A DNA stretch of 61,815 nt from a virus (IMGVR_UViG_3300026116_000042:1-61815); one strand, 5' to 3'. Counted from the first letter of the stretch, positions 8,222 to 16,376 are shown. The notes: generated by a model not told the origin, from the sequence alone. A program made the numbers and translations.

Positions 8222-8950
8222 TTACTCCTCGTCGAGCTCGTCGTCCAGCTCGAGGTCAGCGTCATCGACCTCGTCATCGAGCTCATCGTCTTCGAGCTCC
8301 TCGATCGACTCGACCTCTTCGATGTTCTCGATCGTCTGCGACGACCCCTTCGGGCCGCGCTTCGAACCGCGAGCAGCGTGCGCCGAGCGCCAGGTCTCGA
8401 ACTCCTTCTTGATCTGAGGGATGTCCGACTTCAGGAACTCATAGCGACCCCCCGAGCCGACCGCCTCCGTCGTGCTGGCGCTGGAGCGGAAGAACTGCCG
8501 AAGCGTCTTGGCCTCGGTGCCGAGGATTGTTGCGACCTGCTTTGCAGCATAGGTCTCCTCGCCGGCCGCAGCGTTGATCTTGGCCCGCTCGCTCTGCTTC
8601 TTGGTCGCGGCTGTCTTCGCCTTGACCTTCGGCGCGACTGACTTCTCGGTGATGACCTCGTCCTCCTCCTCGTCGTCGAGGTCGGCTTCGTCGAGCTCTT
8701 CGTCATCCAGCTCTTCGTCGTCGTCCACCACCTCCGAGTCGTCGTCCTCCTCTTCGGGCTCCGGCTCAGGGGCCGGCTTCGCCTTCTTGGAGGTCATGGC
8801 TGCCTGCGCGTCGAGAATGTCCTCGACCACCTGCCGCTTCGTCGGGTTCTCACCGTAGGTGATGCCGAAGGGATCGCGGGCCAGCTGGATCAGCTGAGCA
8901 CCGGGGATCTTCTTGAGGTCCTCTTCGGTGTACTTCTTCGTTTGCGCCAT
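8222..8950 (-). CDS. Acidic DNA-binding-like protein, paralogue of the 17.0 kb and 56.2 kb genes
   Basis: Protein of 242 residues on the minus strand. ATG 8950 is chosen because AAGGAG precedes it; a longer start at 8995 lacks one. Seen: residues 5-50 resemble a SAP/Rho-N-like helical domain (YTEEDLKKIPGAQLIQLARDP); a long Asp/Glu-rich stretch follows; then AAKQVATILGTEAKTLRQFF ... GGRYEF ... IPQIKKEFETW, a domain shared with two other genes here; then another acidic tail. I infer a nucleoid- or chromatin-like role. Own promoter at 8998-9026. Confidence 0.6.
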   Translation of the reverse strand: MAQTKKYTEEDLKKIPGAQLIQLARDPFGITYGENPTKRQVVEDILDAQAAMTSKKAKPAPEPEPEEEDDDSEVVDDDEELDDEELDEADLDDEEEDEVITEKSVAPKVKAKTAATKKQSERAKINAAAGEETYAAKQVATILGTEAKTLRQFFRSSASTTEAVGSGGRYEFLKSDIPQIKKEFETWRSAHAARGSKRGPKGSSQTIENIEEVESIEELEDDELDDEVDDADLELDDELDEE

Positions 8951-8997
8951 ATCAAATTGCTCCTTGTTCGTCGGCCCCATTGGCGGGGCGCTCAATC

Positions 8998-9026
8998 AAC
9001 TTATAGCCTGCTGCATCACAAGTCAA
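8998..9026 (-). promoter_or_regulatory. Minus-strand promoter
   Basis: On the minus strand TTGACT (9021-9026), 17 bp, TAAGTT (8998-9003), upstream of the acidic protein gene at 8950. Confidence 0.55.
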
Positions 9027-9240
9027 GGTTCCCCGTCAAATTGCTTTTACCTGAGCACTCCGTGTAATAGGTAATAGCATTGAGGGGTTCGAGGCAATGC
9101 CAGCAACCCAACAGGCCCTCCTCTCGAGCTATCTCATCCGCACCCTCTCGAGTGTAGGTGTGGAGGATTTCATCGTTATCGGGGTCTACCTCGACCTCAA
9201 TAGGGACATAGGTCATCATGACCCACATGTGATCTGTCAT
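9016..9240 (-). CDS. Hypothetical protein with CxxC (74 aa)
   Basis: Not recognised. Contains GCWHCLEPLN, a possible half zinc site. Its ATG overlaps the stop of the upstream minus-strand gene (TAATG), so the two are co-translated. Its end runs over the promoter of the next minus-strand gene. Confidence 0.55.
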   Translation of the reverse strand: MTDHMWVMMTYVPIEVEVDPDNDEILHTYTREGADEIAREEGLLGCWHCLEPLNAITYYTECSGKSNLTGNLDL

Positions 9241-9809
9241 TAGTAGTACACCTTCGGACGGTTGGAATCCCAGCTTTGAGCCTTCTCAGGCTGCCTTAGA
9301 TTGACGATTGATTCAGAAGCGCCGCAGATGATGCAGCGAATTGCCGGTATAGGTTCGATGATGAACCCCCCCACCGACCTCTTTGCCGGCAGGGCCATCC
9401 TGAAGATTGAAGGTCGTCGACAGTATGGGCACCAGTTGTGGTCAGCCATGTCATAGGTTAGCTGAGGCGTCCACACCCTCGATTTCATCAGTGGCATGAC
9501 CTTGTTGCCAACTTTGACCGTTTTGCCTTTGACCCGAAATGTTCTGATCGGGGGCATGAAGTCTAGTGATGGGCAGTTGATCGCCGCATTACTTATATGC
9601 GGGCGCATTCGCTTGAAACCCTCGAATGCTTCTTGGTAGGTACCAAAACGCTTCGATCGCCACACCGTCTCACCCTGTTTGAGGACAAGTAACTTCCAAG
9701 GCAGGCGCTCCGGGCCATAGTGAGAAGGGAGCGCAGGTGCTTTGAGGAAGTAGGCGCGGTATGTCGGGTCTCTGAGCAATTCATTCATAGAGATGAGCTC
9801 GAGGGACAT
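9240..9809 (-). CDS. Zinc-ribbon hypothetical protein (189 aa)
   Basis: Not recognised as a named family. Seen: CPYC near residue 128 and CIIC near 160, which together make a four-Cys zinc ribbon, after a charged N-terminal half rich in aromatic residues. ATG 9809 is preceded at good distance by AAAGGA; ATG 9815 is too close to it. Transcribed from the promoter at 9843-9871 and coupled to the 74-residue gene after it. Confidence 0.6.
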   Translation of the reverse strand: MSLELISMNELLRDPTYRAYFLKAPALPSHYGPERLPWKLLVLKQGETVWRSKRFGTYQEAFEGFKRMRPHISNAAINCPSLDFMPPIRTFRVKGKTVKVGNKVMPLMKSRVWTPQLTYDMADHNWCPYCRRPSIFRMALPAKRSVGGFIIEPIPAIRCIICGASESIVNLRQPEKAQSWDSNRPKVYY

Positions 9810-9842
9810 CCTCATCCTTTCGTCAATTGAGCTTACCTAGCA

Positions 9843-9871
9843 ATGCTATAGGCATCGTGATTGCGAGTCAA
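9843..9871 (-). promoter_or_regulatory. Minus-strand promoter
   Basis: TTGACT (9866-9871), 17 bp, TAGCAT (9843-9848) on the minus strand; divergent from the plus-strand promoter at 9900. Confidence 0.65.
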
Positions 9872-9899
9872 CCTCAGGGAAGAAAAAGGTATTTGAGTA

Positions 9900-9928
9900 T
9901 TGCGTTCTCTAACTGCACAGCCTATAGT
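9900..9928 (+). promoter_or_regulatory. Promoter of the primase-helicase operon
   Basis: TTGCGT (9900-9905), 17 bp, TATAGT (9923-9928). The leader repeats a short unit (TAATACGCAATACGCAATGC) before the GGAGG ribosome site. Confidence 0.55.
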
Positions 9929-9980
9929 AGGTAATACGCAATACGCAATGCCCAAGACGCAACAGCCACGGAGGAAAATG

Positions 9981-10229
9981 ATGGCCGCTGATCCGGAAAA
10001 GCTGAAGCGATTCTCACTTCTCAACCCCACTGCTAGGGCTCACGTTCAAGATCCTGATTTCTTGCTCTGGCTTCAGGGGGCCGACGAGGGTCGTAAAGAT
10101 ATGAAGCAGGAGGTTCTGACCCTGCTACAGAATCGATTCATGGATCCCAAGATCGACCAAACTTCGCCGGAAGGTCAGGCAATTCTCAAGATTGCCCGAA
10201 CTCTCGCTGAAGAGCTGAAAACAAAGTAA
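9981..10229 (+). CDS. Hypothetical protein (82 aa)
   Basis: Not recognised. All-helical, soluble. ATG 9981 lies at proper distance from ACGGAGG; ATG 9978 just before it is possible. The stop overlaps the next ATG (TAATG at 10227-10231). Being first in the primase-helicase operon, it may be a loader or partner, but nothing in the sequence shows that. Confidence 0.55.
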   Translation: MAADPEKLKRFSLLNPTARAHVQDPDFLLWLQGADEGRKDMKQEVLTLLQNRFMDPKIDQTSPEGQAILKIARTLAEELKTK

Positions 10230-10414
10230 TGCCAGCAACAGCCAAGGTCATCGACTTTGCTGAGCCAAACAAAGCCCTCGTCAGATTCCCCACTGAAGAG
10301 GAGCAAGCCCGGGGGATCGTCGAAGTACCTAGGAAACAAAGGATCAGGGAGTACATTGAACAGGGCGGAAGCAGAGAAGGCACTGAACCTCATCAGCAAG
10401 GCATGGGGTCGTAA
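10229..10414 (+). CDS. Small ORF overlapping the primase start (61 aa)
   Basis: Starts by TAATG coupling and reads MPATAKVIDFAEPNKALVRF, which looks like a genuine protein N-terminus. It overlaps the start of the primase-helicase frame by 59 bp (more if ATG 10257 is used). It is either a small gene, or the true N-terminus of the primase joined by a +1 shift near 10355-10375 (natural frameshift or sequence error). I cannot decide from one sequence. Confidence 0.45.
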   Translation: MPATAKVIDFAEPNKALVRFPTEEEQARGIVEVPRKQRIREYIEQGGSREGTEPHQQGMGS

Positions 10415-12434
10415 GCAATCGGGATATGCCTTCCTTCCATGGATCGATCGTAAGAAGCAGCGCCTGAGTGGTAAACGCCGCGTTGGCTTCGAAGAGGGCC
10501 CGGCATTTGTCTGGCCTCGTGATCGTGAGAAGATGGTTAACCACATTCTCAAGCATGTCAACAATGAGCCTGAGCATGACATGTACTGGTCGGTCAACCT
10601 CTTCGAGTTGCCCATTCGCCGCGAGGATACCGCCATGACTGAGCATGCGCTCTTCGCGGACCTTGACAAGGTCGATCCATCAACTCTCGATGACTACCCA
10701 CCCAGTATTGCGTGGGAAACATCACCGGGAAGCTATCAGGCGCTCTGGCTTGCTCAAAAGGGTGACTTCCTCGGTTCATCATGGCCGGGTAATGAAAACC
10801 AGAAGATGACCTATTTCACCGGCGCGGATGCTGGTGGATGGTTCACAACAAAACTTCTGCGGGTTCCTCTGACGCCCAATCACAAGCCTGCGTATCGAAA
10901 CGAGGATGGCACTTACCCTCAGGGTAAGATTCTCTGGTCTGATGGGCCCCGATACCTACCTGGCGACTTCAGTGAACTGCCTGAGGTAACAGGTACTGTA
11001 TCTGAGGAACTGAATGATGCTCTCATCTCGGATATCGACAACGTCGATCGACTTGCGACCATTGCACGAATCCGACTCAAACTCAATCATCGAGCGAGGG
11101 AGTTGCTCAACGCCAAGGAAGCCTCAGGCGACAAGTCTGACCAACTTTGGTATCTCATTCGCTGCCTTGCGGATGTAGGGCTTTCCACCGCTGAGATTGT
11201 CGCAGTCGTCCGTGAAACAGTGTGGAATAAGTTCCATGATCGCGGCGATGAGATGCGCCGACTCATCATTGAGGCATCTAAGGCAATTGCTAAGCGATCT
11301 GATGAGACAATCGAGAAACTGGAAGCAGAGGATTCAGATGAGCCAGAGCGTCAAGCTCCTCAGAGGTTTGGTTTTCTCCTCAAGAATATCAAGAGACCGA
11401 AGTACCTCGTTCAAAATATTCTCACTGAGGGTGCATGTGGCTTTATTGCGGGCGAACCCAAGAGTTATAAGTCCTGGGTTGCTCTGGATCTTGCCCTTTC
11501 AGTCGCTACCGGAGCTGACTTCCTTGGACACTTTAGGGTACAAAATCCTGGTCCAGTACTCTACATCCAAGAAGAAGATCCTGCGACCACGCTCAAGAAT
11601 CGCTCCGCTAAGATTTGGGTGAACAAGAGTACCGACAAGTTCGAACTTATCCACACCCCTGACGAGGCCGGACTCTATTGGTTGCCTCCTAAGCAAGACG
11701 CAATGTTCGACCCTGAGATAAACGCACTCATCCAAGCAGGGGTGATTCTCTCGAATGAAGCATGGCAGTTGTATCTCGACGATCTGTTAGCTCAGGGGAT
11801 GGATGGCGAACCCTACCGCCTCATGATCGTCGACACACTGATGATGACTGCTGGTGAGGTCGATGAGAACCGCTCTCAAGAGATGACCACCAAGATCTTC
11901 AAGCCATTGAAGACACTATCGAGGAAGCACAATGTCGCAATTATTGTTGTCCATCACATGGGCAAGTCCGAAAAGTCTCGACCAGGTCAGCGAATGCTTG
12001 GAGCAGTTGCGAACCATGCATGGGCTGAAGATTCCATCTACCTTAGTCGTTCTGGGCTCAAGGATATACGAGTTGACCTCGAGTCCAAGACGGTCCCAGC
12101 TGCGACCTACCGACTTAGTGATGTCCACAATCTCTGGTGGACTCCTTCGATCAGCCCATGGCGAGACGACTCTGAAGAGTCCTCAGTCGAATATGTCAAT
12201 ACAGGTCAACAACCCCGTCGTAAGCGATCCTCGGGGTCAAATACAAGACCAAATCCAGCTTTGGAAGCACTCCAGCAATCTCCAACAGGACTCTCGACTT
12301 CTCAGCTGGCTGAATCGCTAAGTGTTAACCGCGCTACGATCCATAAGCAGATGACTCGACTGCTCGATCAAGGTAAGGTGGATCGAGAGATCCTCGAAAA
12401 TGGTTCCAATTTGTGGCGCGTAAAGTCTCGATAA
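10356..12434 (+). CDS. Primase-helicase (RepB-like primase plus RecA-type helicase plus winged helix)
   Basis: Multidomain replication protein of about 692 residues. Seen: a primase-like part with FADLDKVDP and TSPGSYQALW near residues 100-135 and RVPLTPNHKP; a RecA-type ATPase with Walker A GEPKSYKSW near 366 and Walker B LMIVDTL near 490 followed by IIVVHHMGK; and a C-terminal winged helix (STSQLAESLSVNRATIHKQM). Likely primes and unwinds at the fork with the UDG-PolA polymerase. Start uncertain: TTG 10356 after CAGGGA fits; ATG 10257 in the same frame has no ribosome site; a shift from the ORF at 10229 is also possible. Confidence 0.82.
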   Translation: MNRAEAEKALNLISKAWGRKQSGYAFLPWIDRKKQRLSGKRRVGFEEGPAFVWPRDREKMVNHILKHVNNEPEHDMYWSVNLFELPIRREDTAMTEHALFADLDKVDPSTLDDYPPSIAWETSPGSYQALWLAQKGDFLGSSWPGNENQKMTYFTGADAGGWFTTKLLRVPLTPNHKPAYRNEDGTYPQGKILWSDGPRYLPGDFSELPEVTGTVSEELNDALISDIDNVDRLATIARIRLKLNHRARELLNAKEASGDKSDQLWYLIRCLADVGLSTAEIVAVVRETVWNKFHDRGDEMRRLIIEASKAIAKRSDETIEKLEAEDSDEPERQAPQRFGFLLKNIKRPKYLVQNILTEGACGFIAGEPKSYKSWVALDLALSVATGADFLGHFRVQNPGPVLYIQEEDPATTLKNRSAKIWVNKSTDKFELIHTPDEAGLYWLPPKQDAMFDPEINALIQAGVILSNEAWQLYLDDLLAQGMDGEPYRLMIVDTLMMTAGEVDENRSQEMTTKIFKPLKTLSRKHNVAIIVVHHMGKSEKSRPGQRMLGAVANHAWAEDSIYLSRSGLKDIRVDLESKTVPAATYRLSDVHNLWWTPSISPWRDDSEESSVEYVNTGQQPRRKRSSGSNTRPNPALEALQQSPTGLSTSQLAESLSVNRATIHKQMTRLLDQGKVDREILENGSNLWRVKSR

Positions 12435-12546
12435 CGCCCATCGACCAATTTATCGCGCAATGCGTATAGGCGATTTTAGAGATAACCTGAATTGCTAGAA
12501 ATCATGACTCATTCGCGCAATCATCACGCAACGAAAGGAAAAGCAA

Positions 12547-12981
12547 ATGGCAGAGAACATGATTCCGGAGGGAATCTTGAACGAGCGAAGGGATCGACTT
12601 AGGGTCCTCGCAGATGAAGGTGAAGCCGAGGCAAAACGACTTCAAGGATTGCATGGCGGTCAGCCCTTGACACAGGATGAACTGATTGCTAAGATTGAGC
12701 ATCAGTCTGAAGCGGCAGCTTACCGCGAAGCTTACTACATCATGGGAGTCGGAATGCCTCAACCCACCGCAATCTATCCGGTTTGGTTCACCCAGGAACA
12801 AGCCCAAGTTCTCATTGGCTGGTTCGAGAACTATGAGCCCGATTTCATGAGCACTGTTGAAGAAGAGAACAAGAATTTCAACACGTTGAAGGCCATTGTA
12901 ACCAAGCTCAAGGGTGCAGCGGGTAGCAAGGGCACTGAGGATGTTGTTTATCAGGCTTCCCGCAAGGCCCTTGATCGATGA
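12547..12981 (+). CDS. Hypothetical protein (144 aa)
   Basis: Not recognised. Helical; charged N-terminal coiled-coil-like part, then an aromatic patch (IYPVWFTQEQAQVLIGWFENY). AAAGGAAAAGCAA gives a good ribosome site. Opens a run of tightly overlapping small genes up to 15 kb. The 112 bp before it contain GCGCAAT motifs and a weak TCGACC/TATAGG promoter. Confidence 0.55.
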   Translation: MAENMIPEGILNERRDRLRVLADEGEAEAKRLQGLHGGQPLTQDELIAKIEHQSEAAAYREAYYIMGVGMPQPTAIYPVWFTQEQAQVLIGWFENYEPDFMSTVEEENKNFNTLKAIVTKLKGAAGSKGTEDVVYQASRKALDR

Positions 12982-13111
12982 CAAGGCGCTTGCCGACCTG
13001 ATCCGTCCACACCTGCCTGGTGAGACTCACTGGTGTATGGCCTGCAAGCGAAACATCATAGACCCGGCTCAACACATCATCGACATACTGAAGGAGTACT
13101 GCAATGCCTGA
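12971..13111 (+). CDS. Small CxxC protein (46 aa)
   Basis: Frame overlaps the end of the previous gene. I use TTG 12971 after AAGG; GTG 12914 and ATG 12941 would extend it. Seen: HWCMACKRNIIDPAQH, a compact Cys-Cys-His-like zinc site. Function unknown. Confidence 0.45.
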   Translation: MIDDKALADLIRPHLPGETHWCMACKRNIIDPAQHIIDILKEYCNA

Positions 13112-13301
13112 GAATCACACTCCTATGTGGGAGTACCCGACAGACCCGCCCAAGTGTGCAAACTGCGGGGAACACATCACCTGGGTGCCTGCGAGCGAGG
13201 AGCACCTTGGTCGTTGGGAGCATTCTGAAGAACCCGGCGATCACATCCCCGACCTCAACATCGTAAACCCTGATGAAGAGTTGGACACCCATGAGAACTG
13301 A
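13104..13301 (+). CDS. Zinc-ribbon-like protein (65 aa)
   Basis: Good Shine-Dalgarno AAGGAG before ATG 13104. Seen: PPKCANCGEHI followed by EEHLGRWEHSEEPGDH, a CxxC plus His set that could bind one zinc. Overlaps both neighbours by a few bases, so it is part of one operon. Function unknown. Confidence 0.55.
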   Translation: MPENHTPMWEYPTDPPKCANCGEHITWVPASEEHLGRWEHSEEPGDHIPDLNIVNPDEELDTHEN

Positions 13302-13614
13302 GAAAGAAGTTCGAGACTGGCTTGATGACCTCGACACCTATGTGGTGGCTAGCCCTGAGCAGGGTGTGGGAATTCAAGCCACTAAGGGGGTACTTCGCTG
13401 GGTTCTGGGGGAGGATGTCGAAGGCGCAGGTCTTGGTAAGTCTTCCTTTGTTGTCATATATCTTGACGGGGCTAGATATGACATGATGATGCCTTTTGAT
13501 AAGGATCTTAAGGACCTCGATGAAGAACAGATACTCATCATAGGTGGAGTATTTGCCAATGCACTCATCCAGCTGCTGAAACAGAAAAAGGCTGAAGATG
13601 TCGACCCCACTTGA
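13291..13614 (+). CDS. Hypothetical acidic protein (107 aa)
   Basis: Not recognised. ATG 13291 overlaps the previous stop region and follows GAAGAG; ATG 13273 is an alternative. Acidic, with a helical C-terminal third (LIQLLKQKK). Predicted soluble. Confidence 0.5.
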   Translation: MRTEKEVRDWLDDLDTYVVASPEQGVGIQATKGVLRWVLGEDVEGAGLGKSSFVVIYLDGARYDMMMPFDKDLKDLDEEQILIIGGVFANALIQLLKQKKAEDVDPT

Positions 13615-13879
13615 GAAGCTCGACGATGCGGTACATGAGTACCTGGAAAGCCTTGATCTGCAGGAGGGCACCTTTGTAAGGGCTTGGGCTGTAGGTATCG
13701 AGACTGGTCGAATCCAGACTGAGATGCCCGAAGCTCTACCCCTGGCGGATGGGATGCAATACGCGTTCGGCCCTCAGACCTCGATCGTTCAAGTTTCCGG
13801 TCTCGCCAAGTTCCTACAAACCCTGGCTGAGAATCGCATGTACTACGCGCTCAATCACTCGGATGAAACTGATGACTGA
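13598..13879 (+). CDS. Hypothetical protein (93 aa)
   Basis: Not recognised. Starts inside the end of the preceding gene (ATG 13598) and ends in the start of the next. Helical N-terminus (EKLDDAVHEYLESLDL). No motif seen. Confidence 0.5.
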   Translation: MSTPLEKLDDAVHEYLESLDLQEGTFVRAWAVGIETGRIQTEMPEALPLADGMQYAFGPQTSIVQVSGLAKFLQTLAENRMYYALNHSDETDD

Positions 13880-14216
13880 CTCTGCGAACGTACCCATTGA
13901 CCGTCGGGCAGACTTCGAGCGTCGCCTGAGGGAATTGCCCGCGGGTGTATTGACGGACATGTACATGCATCTCCTCGATGAACTGGCCAAGCCGCCCAAT
14001 GGCTGGCAAACCTTCGGCTCGAACCTGGACTGGAAAGGTGACCTTGAGTTCTGGGGCTTGAGCGAGGACGGCCTCCCCATCTGGGAACGAAGACTGCCTG
14101 AGTCTGGGAAGATCAACTGTGCTAGGTGTGGAAGGGACTTTGACACTCACTTCGCCTTCGAGTCCCACAAGAAGTTCCTCCTGGAACGCATAGGTCAATG
14201 GACATGTGGTGACTAA
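13872..14216 (+). CDS. C2H2-like zinc-finger protein (114 aa)
   Basis: Seen near residue 85: CARCGRDFDTHFAFESHK, a CxxC and terminal His as in C2H2 fingers. ATG 13863 (three codons longer) is equally possible. Stop overlaps the next ATG (TAATG). Probably binds nucleic acid; role unknown. Confidence 0.55.
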   Translation: MTDSANVPIDRRADFERRLRELPAGVLTDMYMHLLDELAKPPNGWQTFGSNLDWKGDLEFWGLSEDGLPIWERRLPESGKINCARCGRDFDTHFAFESHKKFLLERIGQWTCGD

Positions 14217-14542
14217 TGGATCTTAGCATTATTGACCTCATGTTGTACCCGAATGAGACAGGCGAGATTCTCTTTGTCTATCACAAGGGTAATCATGGCC
14301 ACTCAACTACGGAGTGCATCATCTGCGGGCGACGCGGGCCAGGTTTTGCGGGTACAGCCGAGCAAATCCGAAAGCAGGTGTGGAGCCGTAATTGGCAACG
14401 ACTCTGCTCGGATCATGAACACACTCACGAATGTGCTTGCGGCAAGTTCTTTCCGGGGTTGCACTCATTGGCTTCACATGTCGCTCAGTGTCGACGACAC
14501 AATATAGAAGGTCATGGCATGATGAGTAAGGTGGGCTGGTGA
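14216..14542 (+). CDS. C2H2-like zinc-finger protein (108 aa)
   Basis: Begins with TAATG coupling. Seen: CIICGRRGPGF near 35 and CACGKFFPGLHSLASHVAQC near 75-95, the latter a good C2H2-type finger. Second finger protein in a row; perhaps a duplicated transcription- or host-interaction factor. Confidence 0.58.
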   Translation: MDLSIIDLMLYPNETGEILFVYHKGNHGHSTTECIICGRRGPGFAGTAEQIRKQVWSRNWQRLCSDHEHTHECACGKFFPGLHSLASHVAQCRRHNIEGHGMMSKVGW

Positions 14543-14676
14543 AGAATCGACGAGTGATGACCTCTCGACTATGTCAGCGTGAGGATGATGGAACCTATTG
14601 GACTCTCCTAGTAGGGTTCATGAATGGCCTTTGTTATATGCAGATCACTGCAAGGATTGAGACGCGACATGTTTAG
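14539..14676 (+). CDS. Hypothetical protein (45 aa)
   Basis: Starts at GTG 14539, overlapping the previous stop (GTGA), and its stop overlaps the ATG of the SLOG gene. The tight overlaps on both sides are the main evidence. Sequence VKNRRVMTSRLCQRE then an aromatic patch; no family recognised. Confidence 0.45.
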   Translation: MKNRRVMTSRLCQREDDGTYWTLLVGFMNGLCYMQITARIETRHV

Positions 14677-15058
14677 AGTCCTGATCACAGGCAGTCGGGA
14701 TTGGGCCGACTATGCACTGATCGAGCACAAATTACAGAAGCTCTCAGAGATGCTTGAGGAGCGACCTGCGACGCTTGTGAGTGGTGCATGCCCAACTGGC
14801 GCTGATCGTATGGCGGAGGCCGCATGGAGCCGATTGTTCGGGCCATGGGTGGCAACACCTCAGCGACTCTTAGAACGTCACCCTGCTGACTGGCGTACCA
14901 ACGGTAAAAGTGCCGGCTTCATTCGGAACAAAGAGATGGTCGACCTCGGGGCCAATCTCTGTATGGCATTTTCAAGGAATGAGTCACGCGGGACTGCACA
15001 CACGATCCAGCTGGCTCAGGCTGCAGGCATCAAGACTCTGATTTATAGGTCACATTGA
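14669..15058 (+). CDS. YspA-type SLOG domain protein
   Basis: Protein of 129 residues. Seen: RVLITGSRDWADY at the start, LVSGACPTGADRMAEAAW in the middle (the glycine-rich nucleotide-binding loop of the cpYpsA-related SLOG family) and NKEMVDLGANLCMAF. Known: SLOG proteins bind or process nucleotide derivatives; phage members have no settled role. I use ATG 14669 overlapping the previous stop; the frame opens upstream at 14624 without a ribosome site. Confidence 0.75.
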   Translation: MFRVLITGSRDWADYALIEHKLQKLSEMLEERPATLVSGACPTGADRMAEAAWSRLFGPWVATPQRLLERHPADWRTNGKSAGFIRNKEMVDLGANLCMAFSRNESRGTAHTIQLAQAAGIKTLIYRSH

Positions 15059-15083
15059 CAGGGGCAGCCGGAAATGATAGCCT
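15055..15083 (+). promoter_or_regulatory. Promoter giving a leaderless mRNA
   Basis: TTGACA (15055-15060), 17 bp, TAGCCT (15078-15083), six bases, ATG 15090. The -35 overlaps the end of the SLOG gene. Confidence 0.65.
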
Positions 15084-15089
15084 CTAGGT

Positions 15090-15188
15090 ATGCTTAGGGC
15101 TGGCTTTAGTGCCTTTACGGGCATGCGCGTTCGCACGCGTCGCATGACATCAAAGATGTCAATGCGTAACGCAATGACGAAATACTAA
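15090..15188 (+). CDS. Leaderless micro-protein (32 aa)
   Basis: ATG 15090 is placed exactly at the expected transcription start of a strong promoter. Product MLRAGFSAFTGMRVRTRR... is very basic with five further Met. It could instead be the start of an untranslated leader for the 15.25 kb gene. Moderate support only. Confidence 0.4.
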   Translation: MLRAGFSAFTGMRVRTRRMTSKMSMRNAMTKY

Positions 15189-15250
15189 AGAGGCAATGCT
15201 ACTGTCAAGTCATAGCTGTTGCGTAAACCAAGGAGAAAGTTAGGACTCGA

Positions 15251-15385
15251 ATGTTTGACTGGTGCTGGATAGTTGGACACAAGTGGATCACTGATCGCCC
15301 TGACTCAATAGGGATGTATTATTGCGGCCGGAAGTGCTGCCGAGGGATAGGGTTTCTGTATGGGCCTTACCCGAAGTCCAAGTGA
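15251..15385 (+). CDS. Cys/Trp-rich small protein (44 aa)
   Basis: ATG 15251 after TTAGGA. Seen: FDWCWIVGHKW and YYCGRKCC, a possible one-zinc mini-domain. Nothing else recognised. Followed by a short hairpin (CAGGCC/GGCCTG near 15401-15420). Confidence 0.45.
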   Translation: MFDWCWIVGHKWITDRPDSIGMYYCGRKCCRGIGFLYGPYPKSK

Positions 15386-15469
15386 GTACATTGCATTGCT
15401 CGGACAGGCCCTTTCAGGCCTGCCTCACAACACAACACACTACTCGGGAGAGCAGGAGAAAGGCTGATC

Positions 15470-15832
15470 ATGTTATGGGTGGATGAGAGAACTAAGAAAC
15501 TTATCGAGGAGTTTAGGTCTTATAAGTGGCCGGAGGACAACCCAGGGGCTGAACCTAGGGCTCAACGGAGGGCTTTACGGATGGCTAGGGAGATGGCTAC
15601 AAGGAGCACTAACATGATCGCACGCTTGAAACTCGAACTGAAACTCTTGATGGTTTATCCTCGAGAAGTTGGGGTGTTCCTGAAGCGATTCCCTCGAGAA
15701 GCGATTCGAGAGGTTGGTGGAAGATGGCGAGTGAACTCATGGGCATTCTTCGCGAGGATTCGAGCTCGACGAATGGATCTTCGTCATGACTATAAAGTCC
15801 AGGTTCGGGCTCGTGAATTGAAGTCCGAGTGA
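15470..15832 (+). CDS. Basic hypothetical protein (120 aa)
   Basis: Not recognised. Arg-rich and helical throughout (about one residue in five is Arg), so nucleic-acid or membrane-surface binding is likely. Ribosome site GAGAAAGG before ATG. Last gene before the putative origin region. Confidence 0.5.
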   Translation: MLWVDERTKKLIEEFRSYKWPEDNPGAEPRAQRRALRMAREMATRSTNMIARLKLELKLLMVYPREVGVFLKRFPREAIREVGGRWRVNSWAFFARIRARRMDLRHDYKVQVRARELKSE

Positions 15833-16117
15833 AATCTAAGTTTGCGCTTATGTCAGGAAAGGGAACTCCAAGTGAATGCCGGATACTACGTTCGGGGACT
15901 CGAACAAATTCACTCTCCAAGAGCGATTCACTTCAGCACTTGAACATGGGAGTTTAAACCCGTTCGAGTTTCTTCTCAATTATTTTGGTCGCACTTCGTC
16001 AGCGGGCAAGATTATTCTCCAAACGGGATGCCGGATCGTGAGTTGACTCGGACTTTTTCGCGTCGTGACTCATCCCGCGCCTATATACATCTAGCAGGAG
16101 TGGGCACTCCGGATTTA

Positions 16118-16177
16118 TTATCAACATGTTGATAACTAGCCCTACAGTTATGCACATGTTGATAACCCTGTGAATAA
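16118..16177. other. Cluster of five DnaA-box-like sites (candidate replication origin)
   Basis: Sites: TTATCAACA (16118-16126), its inverse TGTTGATAA (16127-16135), TTATGCACA (16148-16156), TGTTGATAA (16157-16165) and TGTGAATAA (16169-16177, inverse of TTATTCACA). Two match the TTATNCACA consensus exactly and three differ at one position. They form two head-to-head pairs plus one. An alternative is a pair of 18-bp operators for an unknown repressor. Confidence 0.6.
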
Positions 16178-16241
16178 CTCTGGTGTCAAAACGGGGCGTA
16201 TCGCCCTCAGGATCGCTCCTAAGGAGTCATTTGGAAGGGCG

Positions 16242-16255
16242 GTATGCCAGCATAC
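16242..16255. promoter_or_regulatory. Palindromic operator copy 1
   Basis: GTATGCCAGCATAC, a 14-bp palindrome. CTAAGG lies at 16219-16224, exactly 17 bp upstream. Confidence 0.55.
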
Positions 16256-16362
16256 GGGGCAAACCCCTGCCCCCTTAGGAGGCCATACATACTTCCCGAA
16301 GCGTTTTGTCTCAACCAATCGAAAGTATGTGTCGTCGTTTGAGGGGGTTGAAAACCCGAGAG

Positions 16363-16376
16363 GAATGCTAGCATAC
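16363..16376. promoter_or_regulatory. Palindromic operator copy 2
   Basis: GAATGCTAGCATAC, same palindrome with one change; no exact CTAAGG box upstream (TTGAGG at 16339-16344 is the nearest). Confidence 0.5.
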
